A stretch of DNA of 64,000 nt from assembly GCA_002426015.1 (NCBI GenBank), contig DINS01000029.1:59814-123813 (forward strand). Reading direction: 5' to 3'. Below are positions 25,489-33,043 of this stretch, piece by piece (within the stretch, counting starts at the first letter, position 1; every line of letters begins with the position of its first letter). Made by a program: the position numbers and the translations under genes. A model generated the notes under the pieces. That model had not been told where the DNA came from. It saw nothing but the letters and a program-made list of their open reading frames with translations, and did not search any database. The stretch is from Flavobacteriaceae bacterium UBA5534. GTDB lineage: Bacteria > Bacteroidota > Bacteroidia > Flavobacteriales > Flavobacteriaceae.

Positions 25489-26379
25489 TTATTGAAATTC
25501 AGGAGGTACACTATTGCGATGTTTCCAACGTTTGTGTGTCCATAGATAATATTGTGGTGCTTCTTCTATTTGTTGTTCAACCAACTTCAAAAACGTATCG
25601 GTTATTTCATAATTTTCAAACTCTTTCGGGTTTAGAGCAATGGTTTCGAAAGTCGTTTCATAATAGCCTCTTTTCAAACGTTTCACCCTAAAGAATACAA
25701 CAGCCATATCGAGGCGCTTTGCAAGCATTTCGGCACCTGTATGCACAGGAACCTTAATTCCCATAAATGTATTCCAATGAAATGCTCTATCGGCTCCAGG
25801 AGTTTGGTCAGACACAAAACCACTAATGGTACGCTCACCATTTACTTTGGCTTTCATCAATGTAGGTATGGTTTCTTTTGTTGTAATTAAGTGACTATTG
25901 TATTTTGCCCTGATGCGTTTTACCAATCTATCAAAATAGGGGTTGGCAAGACGTTTGTAGACCGCAAATCCTTTAGACTCAACATATTTTTGAAGAATAA
26001 AAATCCATTCCCAGCTTCCATAATGTGCGCACATCAGAATAATGCTCTTGTTCTGCTTTTCAATATCATTGATGACTTCCACATTACTGAAGGTAAAATG
26101 CTCTTTCATTTCCTTTTCGGATATGGTCAAAGATTTAATGGCCTCTACCATCATGTCACATAGGTGATGATAGAATTTTTTGGTGATGTCATTAATTTCT
26201 TCTTCCGTTTTATGAGGAAAAACAAGTCTTAAATTATCCTTTACCACCTTTTTTCTATATCCAAAAACCTTGTAAATCAATAGATACAAAAAGTCGGAAA
26301 AGGCATATAACAATCTAAAAGGAAGAATGGAGACCAACCATAAAAACGGATAAACCAGAATGTAAACAAGAAATTGCAT
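25489..26379 (-). CDS. Lysophospholipid/lipid A acyltransferase family protein
   Basis: A 296-aa protein of the LpxL/HtrB superfamily. An N-terminal membrane segment (VYPFLWLVSILPFRLLYAFSDFLYLLIYKVFGY) is followed by the acyltransferase HxxxxE motif in CAHYGSWEW and the downstream SDQTPG loop. The C-terminus (QYYLWTHKRWKHR) is typical of bacterial lipid A acyltransferase-like proteins. It should transfer a fatty acyl chain to a lipid A precursor or lysophospholipid at the inner membrane. Its stop abuts the stop of the convergent aminotransferase gene. Confidence 0.85.
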   Translation of the reverse strand: MQFLVYILVYPFLWLVSILPFRLLYAFSDFLYLLIYKVFGYRKKVVKDNLRLVFPHKTEEEINDITKKFYHHLCDMMVEAIKSLTISEKEMKEHFTFSNVEVINDIEKQNKSIILMCAHYGSWEWIFILQKYVESKGFAVYKRLANPYFDRLVKRIRAKYNSHLITTKETIPTLMKAKVNGERTISGFVSDQTPGADRAFHWNTFMGIKVPVHTGAEMLAKRLDMAVVFFRVKRLKRGYYETTFETIALNPKEFENYEITDTFLKLVEQQIEEAPQYYLWTHKRWKHRNSVPPEFQ

Positions 26380-26441
26380 TAATAAATATTAGATTTGCAG
26401 CAACAAATATATAGTATATTATAATTAAACGTTTAGAGTTT

Positions 26442-27089
26442 ATGGATATAAGTTTAGTGACCATCGTTATTATAGCAGCAAATGTTATCATTTCATTAAA
26501 AGGATTTGAAGATTATGGTTTTTTTGAAAAATACAAGTTTAATGTAGGAGGTGTTAGGCGAGGCGAACAAATACGGATGTTCAGTTCGGGGTTTTTACAT
26601 GTCGATACGATGCACTTGTTTTTTAACATGTTTACGCTCTACTTTTTTGCGGAAGTGGTTATTTATAACTTGAGTACCATCAATTTTATCATTATCTATG
26701 TGGCCAGTTTGCTTTTAGGGAGTTTATTGTCCTTATATTTTCATAAAGATGAGTACCATTACAGTGCTGTAGGAGCGAGTGGTGCAGTGACAGGTATTCT
26801 GTATTCTGCCATTTTATTAGAACCCAATATGCAATTAGGATTGTTATTCATTCCATTACCAATCCCGGCTTATGTGTTTGGTATTTTGTATCTGCTTTAC
26901 TCTATTTACGGAATGAAAAACAGAATAGGCAACATTGGGCACGATGCTCACATTGGAGGTGCTATAGGTGGTTATGTGGTTACTTTGATGCTTGCACCAA
27001 GTCTGTTTGAGACTGATTTAATGATGATTGTTTTATTGGCTGTTCCTATTGTGATATTGTTTGTGATGCACAAAATGGGAAAACTATAA
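26442..27089 (+). CDS. Rhomboid family intramembrane serine protease
   Basis: A 215-aa polytopic membrane protein with about six hydrophobic segments. The catalytic serine lies in GASGAVTG (matching GxSG) and the catalytic histidine in DAHIGGAIGGYV. The HxxxNMFTLYFF segment (HLFFNMFTLYFFAEV) is the conserved TM2 region. Rhomboids cleave membrane-protein substrates within the bilayer, and the substrate here is unknown. It ends at a bidirectional terminator shared with the thioredoxin-family gene on the opposite strand. Confidence 0.93.
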   Translation: MDISLVTIVIIAANVIISLKGFEDYGFFEKYKFNVGGVRRGEQIRMFSSGFLHVDTMHLFFNMFTLYFFAEVVIYNLSTINFIIIYVASLLLGSLLSLYFHKDEYHYSAVGASGAVTGILYSAILLEPNMQLGLLFIPLPIPAYVFGILYLLYSIYGMKNRIGNIGHDAHIGGAIGGYVVTLMLAPSLFETDLMMIVLLAVPIVILFVMHKMGKL

Positions 27090-27122
27090 AAAAAAGCCTT
27101 CATACGATGAAGGCTTTTTTTT
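27090..27122. terminator. Bidirectional intrinsic terminator between rhomboid and TlpA-like genes
   Basis: A perfect stem, AAAAGCCTTCAT with ATGAAGGCTTTT, around a 3-nt loop (ACG), with an A tract on one side and a T tract on the other. It can end transcription from both convergent genes and starts directly after the rhomboid stop codon. Confidence 0.9.
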
Positions 27123-28257
27123 AGTTGAGCAATTCGGCAATTTTATCTTCTAGTGCCTGACCTCTTAATTTTTTTGCGACAATCTTTCCTTCACTGTCCA
27201 AAATAAATGTGGACGGAATCGATTGGATATCATATAGTCGTGCCACTGGATCATTAAAATAATTGAGGTTAGAGACATGATGCCAAGTCAATTTATCAGC
27301 TTCGATGGCTTTTAGCCATTTATCTTTTTGTCCTGGTCTATCGAGAGAAACACTGATGATTTCTAAACCTTTGTCGTGGTATTTATTATAAACTTTAACC
27401 ACATTTGGGTTTTCTCTACGGCATGGTCCACACCATGATGCCCAAAAATCGATGATGGTCACCTTGCCTTTGATGTCGTTTAAAGAAAGCATGCTACCAT
27501 CAGTGCTTGGAGCTGTAAAATTAGGCGCTGTACCACCAATGTTTAGGGCATTAAGACGTTCTTGTGTTGCTCTTCTTTCAGTAATTTTTTGTGACACTAC
27601 TTTTCCCAATTCAGAATTTTTTAGCGACTCGTCCAATGCATTAAAACCTTTCTCAATTTTATCCAAATCTACCGTAGTATTGGGAACCAATGACTCCACC
27701 AGCTTTAACGAAAAGTGATTATCGTTGTGAGACTCTATGAAGGTAAACGGATAATTGGATATCTCGTTATTAAGTGCAGCCGATTCACTCGATTGTGGTG
27801 TATCTAAAGGAATTGCTGCGTCTCTAATGGCTAAATTCATTTTTCTGCGTTTCTCGCTCAACTCCATAAAACCAGTCGTGTATGCTGTTAAAGCATCATT
27901 CGATTTAGTGCCAGTAACTTTTGAGTTATTGATGTTTTTCTTATCGAGAGTGACGGTAATCTCACCATTTTCAATCATAATTGGCATATTGCCAACAACA
28001 CCGTTCACATTCAAATGCCACATTTGCGGCACGTCCACTTTGCCTTTAAATTCAAACTTTTCATCAACGACCATTGCTGTGTCCTGATAGACTTCACGGC
28101 CTTGTTGGTCATTACTTACAAGGTAAGCCCTCACGCCATTATAGACGTCTTTTGCGGTACCTTTAATCACATAACCATCAGATTCCTTAACGGTATCATT
28201 GCAAGAAAAGGCCAAAGAAGAGATTAGGAGTAAACAAAATAATTTTTTCATCTTCAT
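27121..28257 (-). CDS. TlpA-like thiol-disulfide oxidoreductase lipoprotein (DUF4369-type N-terminus)
   Basis: A 378-aa exported lipoprotein. The signal MKMKKLFCLLLISSLAFSC gives the lipobox AFSC. The N-terminal half (GYVIKGTAKDVYNGVRAYLVSND ... MWHLNVNGVVGNMPIMIENGEITV) is a DUF4369-like beta domain. The C-terminal thioredoxin fold has FWASWCGPCRRENP with the redox CGPC pair and a cis-proline segment (SIPSTFILD). Such Bacteroidota proteins reduce or repair disulfides in the periplasm. ATG 28251 is an alternative start two codons downstream. It is a single gene by position. Confidence 0.88.
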   Translation of the reverse strand: MKMKKLFCLLLISSLAFSCNDTVKESDGYVIKGTAKDVYNGVRAYLVSNDQQGREVYQDTAMVVDEKFEFKGKVDVPQMWHLNVNGVVGNMPIMIENGEITVTLDKKNINNSKVTGTKSNDALTAYTTGFMELSEKRRKMNLAIRDAAIPLDTPQSSESAALNNEISNYPFTFIESHNDNHFSLKLVESLVPNTTVDLDKIEKGFNALDESLKNSELGKVVSQKITERRATQERLNALNIGGTAPNFTAPSTDGSMLSLNDIKGKVTIIDFWASWCGPCRRENPNVVKVYNKYHDKGLEIISVSLDRPGQKDKWLKAIEADKLTWHHVSNLNYFNDPVARLYDIQSIPSTFILDSEGKIVAKKLRGQALEDKIAELLN

Positions 28258-28369
28258 ATATTTTTAATATGGACAAATATAGCAAGTTCTTGATAAAATT
28301 TACAATTAGAATTTATAATATCATCTTAAAGAAATCGATGAATATGAAGGACAAATTGCATTTTTGATA

Positions 28370-28377
28370 TACTTTTG
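28370..28377 (+). promoter_or_regulatory. Predicted -7 box for mnmE
   Basis: TACTTTTG matches TAnnTTTG and lies 17 bp before the mnmE ATG. The -33 element is not clear, so this is weak evidence. Confidence 0.35.
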
Positions 28378-28393
28378 CTATAAATTTTAATAA

Positions 28394-29782
28394 ATGTTCC
28401 ATAACGACACCATAATTGCTTTAGCCACACCTTCTGGAAGTGGTGCCATCGCTGTGATACGCCTTTCTGGTAAAGACGCCATTACTTTGGCATCCACATT
28501 TTTTAAATCTGTTTCTGGCAAGCAATTAGAAAAGCAGAAGACACATACGGTCCATTTGGGGCATATCGTAGAAGGACCGAGAGTGATTGATGAGGTGCTG
28601 GTGACTGTTTTTAAGAATCCTAATTCCTATACAGGTGAGCATGTGATTGAAATTTCATGCCATGGCAGTTTGTACATACAACAGGAAATCATCCAGTTAT
28701 TCCTTCGCAATGGCTGTCGTATGGCAAATGCTGGCGAGTTTACCTTAAGGGCTTTTTTGAATGGAAAGCTCGATTTGAGTCAGGCGGAAGCTGTGGCCGA
28801 CCTTATTGCAAGTGACAATGAAGCCTCCCACCAAATAGCGATGCAACAGATGCGAGGTGGTTTTAGCAACGAGATCAAACAGCTACGCGATGAGCTGATG
28901 AACTTTGCCAGTTTGATTGAATTGGAGCTCGATTTTGCTGAAGAAGATGTTGAGTTTGCCAACAGGGATGAGTTTTATAAACTGGTCGATAGAATCATAC
29001 ATGTTTTGAAACGACTGATCGATTCCTTTGCTGTTGGAAATGTCATTAAAAACGGTATTCCAGTTGCGATTGTGGGCGAACCCAACGTAGGAAAATCGAC
29101 CTTGTTGAATGCCTTATTAAACGAAGAACGTGCCATTGTGAGTGAAATTGCAGGAACAACTAGAGATACCATTGAAGATGAAATCTCGATAGGAGGCATA
29201 GGCTTTCGATTTATTGACACTGCAGGAATTAGAGACACCGAAGATGTTGTTGAAAGTATAGGTATCAGAAAAACGTTTGAGAAAATTGGGCAAGCCCAAG
29301 TGGTCATCTACTTATTTGACAGTACCAAGTTTGAGGTTTTGGGTCCGAAATTTAAAGTAGAACTCGAAAAGATAAAGAACAAATATCCACAAAAGCCTGT
29401 ATTGGTCATTGCCAATAAAGTAGATAAAGTTGACGATATACAGATAGCCAAAATGACTTCAATCATTCCTGAACTTCAATTATTGTCTGCAAAGACAGGG
29501 TTTGGCGTTGAAGTATTGACCAATTCACTTCTTGACCTTATCAATACTGGAGCTTTGCGCAACAACGAAACCATTATCACCAATACACGTCATTACGATT
29601 CGCTATTAAAAGCCTTTGAAGAGATGCAAAAGGTACGATATGGTCTGGATTCTGGACTTTCTGGCGATTTGTTGGCCATCGACATACGACAGGCCCTACA
29701 CCATTTTGGTGAGATTACTGGTGAGATTAGTAATGATGACCTGTTGGGCAATATCTTTGCCAACTTCTGTATCGGGAAGTAG
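28394..29782 (+). CDS. mnmE: tRNA uridine-5-carboxymethylaminomethyl(34) synthesis GTPase
   Basis: A 462-aa MnmE (TrmE/ThdF). An N-terminal tetrahydrofolate-binding domain (ALATPSGSGAIAVIRLSG) is followed by a helical domain and an inserted G domain: GEPNVGKSTLLNALL (G1), GTTRDT (G2), DTAG (G3) and NKVD (G4). The conserved C-terminus is FCIGK. With MnmG it modifies wobble uridine 34 of certain tRNAs. The final codons are also the integration site of the following element: the last 15 bp, including the TAG stop, are repeated at 50362-50376, and the protein stays intact. The downstream chromosome has been displaced by the insertion. Confidence 0.97.
   Translation: MFHNDTIIALATPSGSGAIAVIRLSGKDAITLASTFFKSVSGKQLEKQKTHTVHLGHIVEGPRVIDEVLVTVFKNPNSYTGEHVIEISCHGSLYIQQEIIQLFLRNGCRMANAGEFTLRAFLNGKLDLSQAEAVADLIASDNEASHQIAMQQMRGGFSNEIKQLRDELMNFASLIELELDFAEEDVEFANRDEFYKLVDRIIHVLKRLIDSFAVGNVIKNGIPVAIVGEPNVGKSTLLNALLNEERAIVSEIAGTTRDTIEDEISIGGIGFRFIDTAGIRDTEDVVESIGIRKTFEKIGQAQVVIYLFDSTKFEVLGPKFKVELEKIKNKYPQKPVLVIANKVDKVDDIQIAKMTSIIPELQLLSAKTGFGVEVLTNSLLDLINTGALRNNETIITNTRHYDSLLKAFEEMQKVRYGLDSGLSGDLLAIDIRQALHHFGEITGEISNDDLLGNIFANFCIGK
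29768..29782 (+). repeat. Left attachment repeat (attL core) inside mnmE
   Basis: TGTATCGGGAAGTAG encodes the end of the conserved FCIGK-stop of MnmE and recurs exactly at 50362-50376. With three more bases upstream (TTC) it matches the published 18-bp attachment sequence of SGI1-type islands (TTCTGTATYGGKAAGTAR form, from memory). Confidence 0.85.
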
Positions 29783-29839
29783 TTATCCTTCTTTTATTTG
29801 CTAACTACCTACTATTGTTAGGTTTATAGGTTCAATTTC

Positions 29840-29920
29840 TTCTCTTATTTGTTGCCCAATTGCACTTTATTGCTTATTTTTGTTGCCCAGTTGTTGCTCA
29901 AACAACAAATTTGTTGCCCA
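29840..29920 (+). repeat. Left-end integrase arm-type repeats
   Basis: TTGTTGCCCA-type repeats occur at 29850-29859, 29880-29889 and 29911-29920, with a variant TTGTTGCTCA at 29891-29900, all in the same orientation. The 12-mer TTCTCTTATTTG at 29840-29851 recurs at the right end (50272-50283). Direct short repeats at both ends of a tyrosine-recombinase element are the usual form of arm-type binding sites. Binding is inferred. Confidence 0.6.
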
Positions 29921-29936
29921 AAGGCACAAATTAGTA

Positions 29937-30000
29937 GGTGCTGGTGAAATGATGCACCAATCAGCACCACCGAGCAACATCAGGCACTAATAAGCACCAA
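29937..30000 (+). repeat. Cluster of GCACCA-type repeats before the excisionase-like gene
   Basis: GCACCA occurs at 29954-29959, 29964-29969 and 29994-29999, with a GCACTA variant near 29984-29989 and inverted TGGTGC-type copies around 29937-29946. The cluster fills the space between the arm-type repeats and the start codon of the small zinc-ribbon/HTH gene. It could be a binding array for that protein. Confidence 0.4.
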
Positions 30001-30402
30001 ATGAGTAGTAATATTAAAATTCCGAAATTCTGTCAATATTGTGGTCAGGCATTTGTTGCCCAAACCACAACAACACGGTATTGCTCAAAAACTTGTAATT
30101 CCCGACACTACAAGCAAATCAAACGAGAGGAAAAAGTACAGGCTACTCTAAAGGAGCAAATCAAATCCGTTACTTCTGCAAATTCCGAAAACCTGCAAAG
30201 TCTGCAAAGCTTGCCAATTCAAACAGGCAATTTTATCAATCTTAGAGATAAGGAGTTTTTAAGCGTTCAAGAAGCTGCCATTTTATTAGGTGCAAGCAGA
30301 TGGACAATTCAACGAATGATTCAAAGAGAAGACATAAAAGCAGGCAAGCTGGGCAGAAGAACCATAATACCACGTTCCGAAATTGATAATCTTTTTAACT
30401 GA
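30001..30402 (+). CDS. Excisionase-like protein with N-terminal zinc ribbon and C-terminal HTH
   Basis: A 133-aa protein. Residues 11-32 form a treble-clef or ribbon-like Cys4 site (C11-x2-C14 and C28-x3-C32). After a Gln/Ser-rich linker, residues about 80-133 (LSVQEAAILLGASRWTIQRMIQREDIKAGKLGRRTIIPRSEID) are a winged HTH of the MerR/excisionase (HTH_17) type. It lies 6 bp before the integrase gene, directly after the arm-type repeats and a GCACCA repeat cluster. It is most likely the recombination directionality factor of the element. Confidence 0.7.
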   Translation: MSSNIKIPKFCQYCGQAFVAQTTTTRYCSKTCNSRHYKQIKREEKVQATLKEQIKSVTSANSENLQSLQSLPIQTGNFINLRDKEFLSVQEAAILLGASRWTIQRMIQREDIKAGKLGRRTIIPRSEIDNLFN

Positions 30403-30408
30403 TGAGCA

Positions 30409-31515
30409 ATGAAAATAACATTAAGACAACGCAAAAAGGGTAACAAGATTACCCTCTACCTTGACTACTACGACCAAGGTAAGCGAGAGTATGAACATTT
30501 AGGTTTATACCTCACACCCGAACCTGACAAAGGAAGTTTAACCAAAGCCCAAAAGGACGAGAACAAAAAAATCCTTGAATTGGCGGAGAGCATCCGAAGC
30601 AAAAGACATTTAGAAGTTCAAAACAGCATTTACGGTTTCAGAGATAAAGAGAAACTGAAAGGCAGTTTCTTTGAGTTTTTTGATGCACTAACCGAAAAGA
30701 AAAAAGCCAGTTTAGGTAATTATGGCAATTGGAATGCAGTCCGTATTCTGATAAAAGCCTACAATCCTAAAGATGTAACCTTTGAGCGATTAGATAAAGA
30801 ATGGGTTGAAGGGTTCAAAGATTACCTGGACTATGAAGCCAAAACCAAAACAGGTGACGGCATTTCACTAAATACCAAGTACAGCTATTTCAATAAATTA
30901 AGAGCTACACTCAAACAAGCATTAAAAGAAGGTCTAATCAAATTCAATCCTGCAGAGCAAGTAGAACCATTTCCACAGGATGATGTAGAACGTGAATTTT
31001 TAACCCTTGAAGAATTGCAGAAATTAGCCAACACCCATTGCCGAAATGAAACGCTAAAGCGGATGTTCATTTTTTCTTGTTTGACTGGTTTAAGATGGTC
31101 GGATATTGAGAAACTAAAATGGTCAGAAATTCAGCACTCTGATAATTTAGGCTACTTCATTCGTTTTCGTCAGCAAAAAACCAACGGAGCAGAAACCTTA
31201 CCCATTGCCGAAGAAGCAAGAGAATTATTAGGCGAACAGAAAGAACCAAAAGAAAAGGTATTTACAGGGCTTAAATATGGCAACTGGAACAAAACCTACT
31301 TGAAGGATTGGTTAATTGATGCAGGCATCAATAAGCACATTACATTCCATTGTGCTCGTCATACTTACGCTACGCTTCAGTTGACTTTAGGCACAGACAT
31401 TTACACCGTTTCAAAATTATTAGGGCATAAAAACCTGTCTACTACCGAGATATACGCAAAGGTTATCAACGAGAAAAAGGTGGAAGCTGCCAACAAAATC
31501 AAAATCAAATTATAA
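30409..31515 (+). CDS. Tyrosine recombinase (integrase)
   Basis: A 368-aa phage-type integrase of the Bacteroidota class. The N-terminal arm-binding region (about 1-90) is followed by a SAM-like core-binding domain (about 85-190). The catalytic domain has all six expected residues: R229 (TGLRWSD), K257 (RQQKTNG), H314 and R317 (HCARHTY), H340 (LLGH) and nucleophile Y349 (EIYAKV). It should catalyse insertion and excision at the 15-bp core in mnmE. The gene sits at the left end next to its probable arm sites and excisionase, as expected for a functional module. Confidence 0.92.
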   Translation: MKITLRQRKKGNKITLYLDYYDQGKREYEHLGLYLTPEPDKGSLTKAQKDENKKILELAESIRSKRHLEVQNSIYGFRDKEKLKGSFFEFFDALTEKKKASLGNYGNWNAVRILIKAYNPKDVTFERLDKEWVEGFKDYLDYEAKTKTGDGISLNTKYSYFNKLRATLKQALKEGLIKFNPAEQVEPFPQDDVEREFLTLEELQKLANTHCRNETLKRMFIFSCLTGLRWSDIEKLKWSEIQHSDNLGYFIRFRQQKTNGAETLPIAEEARELLGEQKEPKEKVFTGLKYGNWNKTYLKDWLIDAGINKHITFHCARHTYATLQLTLGTDIYTVSKLLGHKNLSTTEIYAKVINEKKVEAANKIKIKL

Positions 31516-31527
31516 AAACATTCGGGT

Positions 31528-32301
31528 ATGGAGCAAATAATCGAACACGAAAGAGAAGTTTATTTAGTTGAAGAATTAGAACTTCGAGTAATTATAGAGG
31601 CAGACACTTACAAACGTAATTGTGATGATCTCTGGGAGCAATACAAATTTGACCCGGACTATTTCAACCGCTTTATGCAAGGACCATTATTAAACGAGTT
31701 TATGCAAACCATTTACACTCGTTCAAAGCCCTTAAATAATAACGAAATCAATAAATGGCTAACCATTTCTTTGAGCCAATTTAAAACCCACACACCACAG
31801 CTTCGCAAGGAAACAATGAAAGAATTGTTTTGGAAGCAATACTGGTATCCCAACGTAGAACCCAAACCATATACTACAATGGGCGAATTTTACGAGAACT
31901 ATTTCGGTCACGTTTTTAAGTGGTATGAAAAACATTTCCACCTATTCCAAGAAGCCACAGAACAAGCCCTGCAAGACTTCAAAAAAGGCTATTTAGGTTC
32001 ATTTGCTGACTTCTCTATTCAAGCCCAACAGGAGCCTAAAAACAAGCTAAAAACCAATCTAACTGTCAAAGAAATAGCCTATTTATTCAGAGCCTTATAT
32101 GAGGAAGGCATCATTGAAGCTAAACACAAAACAGATATATGCAATTTCATTGCCGAGAGTTTTTCATCCAAACAAAAAGAAGATGTGAGTGCCAACTCTT
32201 TGAGAAACGCTTTTGATGTTCCAGATTTCAATGCAGTTGATTTTTGGCAAGGAAAATTCACCCATTTAATGCAAAGAGCAAAAAAAGATAAAGAAAAATA
32301 A
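31528..32301 (+). CDS. Element-borne hypothetical protein, RteC-like helical C-terminus
   Basis: A 257-aa helical protein. The C-terminal about 80 residues (LTVKEIAYLFRALYEEGIIEAKHKTDICNFIAESFS ... SLRNAFDVPDFNAVDFWQGKFTHLMQRA) resemble the C-terminal helical domain of RteC, a regulator of excision and mobilisation in Bacteroides elements. The N-terminal 170 residues are not recognised. It follows the integrase by 12 bp. The RteC link is a pattern impression, not a firm assignment. Confidence 0.45.
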   Translation: MEQIIEHEREVYLVEELELRVIIEADTYKRNCDDLWEQYKFDPDYFNRFMQGPLLNEFMQTIYTRSKPLNNNEINKWLTISLSQFKTHTPQLRKETMKELFWKQYWYPNVEPKPYTTMGEFYENYFGHVFKWYEKHFHLFQEATEQALQDFKKGYLGSFADFSIQAQQEPKNKLKTNLTVKEIAYLFRALYEEGIIEAKHKTDICNFIAESFSSKQKEDVSANSLRNAFDVPDFNAVDFWQGKFTHLMQRAKKDKEK

Positions 32302-32333
32302 AGACCCTAAACAACTGATAATAAATACAATAA

Positions 32334-32355
32334 CATAGGGTTGTACAACCCTATG
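32334..32355. repeat. Perfect 22-bp palindrome upstream of the HTH/primase cluster
   Basis: Each half is CATAGGGTTGT read outward in, with no mismatch and no spacer. A shorter imperfect palindrome (GCAC...GTGC around CTATATA) follows about 10 bp later. It lies 60 bp before the first HTH gene. Candidates are an operator for that protein or part of an element origin of replication. Confidence 0.6.
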
Positions 32356-32414
32356 CAACTACCATAGCACCTATATAGTGCCTTGTTTTGCTTCCGTAAT
32401 CATAAAAATATACA

Positions 32415-32717
32415 ATGATGGAAGTAAATCAAATTCTCGAAAAGCTAAGTCAATTAGAACTAAAAATTGACGAGCAAAATCTTCTTAAAAAAGAAGTATT
32501 CAATTTTAATGATGCTTGCAAGTATCTTGACATCAGTGCATCACATCTCTACAAGCTAACCTCTCAAAAGCAAATCCCACATTTTTGCCCACAGGGAAAG
32601 AAACTCTATTTCAACCGACAAGAAATAGACGAATGGTTAATGCGAAACAAGCAGGAAACTTCGGAGGACATCGAAACGGCAGCAGCTAATTATTTAATCA
32701 GAAACAAACGTAAATAA
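32415..32717 (+). CDS. Helix-turn-helix (excisionase-type) DNA-binding protein
   Basis: A 100-aa protein. An N-terminal coiled-coil-like helix (ILEKLSQLELKIDEQ) precedes an HTH_17 domain (FNFNDACKYLDISASHLYKLTSQKQIPHFCPQGKKLYFNRQEIDEWL). In Bacteroidota elements this type typically sits before a DUF3987 protein and is thought to act as a replication or excision regulator. ATG 32415 is used, with ATG 32418 directly next to it. A perfect palindrome lies 60 bp upstream. The next gene follows after 2 bp. Confidence 0.75.
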   Translation: MMEVNQILEKLSQLELKIDEQNLLKKEVFNFNDACKYLDISASHLYKLTSQKQIPHFCPQGKKLYFNRQEIDEWLMRNKQETSEDIETAAANYLIRNKRK

Positions 32718-32719
32718 TT

Positions 32720-33043
32720 ATGGGCTTTTATAGATTTTCCGAAGAAGAGGTTCAAGACATCAAACAGCGTTTAGATGAAATTTCTTTGACTTTAAAACAA
32801 AAGCAAAGAACTGAACCCGACCAAATCTGGTACGACAATCAGGAGTTTTTACAGGTAATGAACATAAGCAAGCGTACCGCAGCTTATTGGCGTACCGAAA
32901 ATGTAATTGCCTATTCACAAGTAGGCAATAAAATCTACTACCGACTTTCCGACATTATGGATCTACTCCATAAAAGTACCATTCCTGCAAATACTATCAA
33001 TAACCTTAAAATTTCCACTGATGACAACAATAACGACTTATAA
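32720..33043 (+). CDS. Second HTH protein of the element
   Basis: A 107-aa protein with an N-terminal helix and a MerR/excisionase-like HTH (WYDNQEFLQVMNISKRTAAYWRTENVIAYSQVGNKIYYRLSDIMDLLHKS). It overlaps the start of the primase-like gene by 23 bp, so translational coupling is likely. It shares the HTH_17 layout with its upstream neighbour but little sequence. The two may be partner regulators or replication accessory proteins. Confidence 0.7.
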   Translation: MGFYRFSEEEVQDIKQRLDEISLTLKQKQRTEPDQIWYDNQEFLQVMNISKRTAAYWRTENVIAYSQVGNKIYYRLSDIMDLLHKSTIPANTINNLKISTDDNNNDL

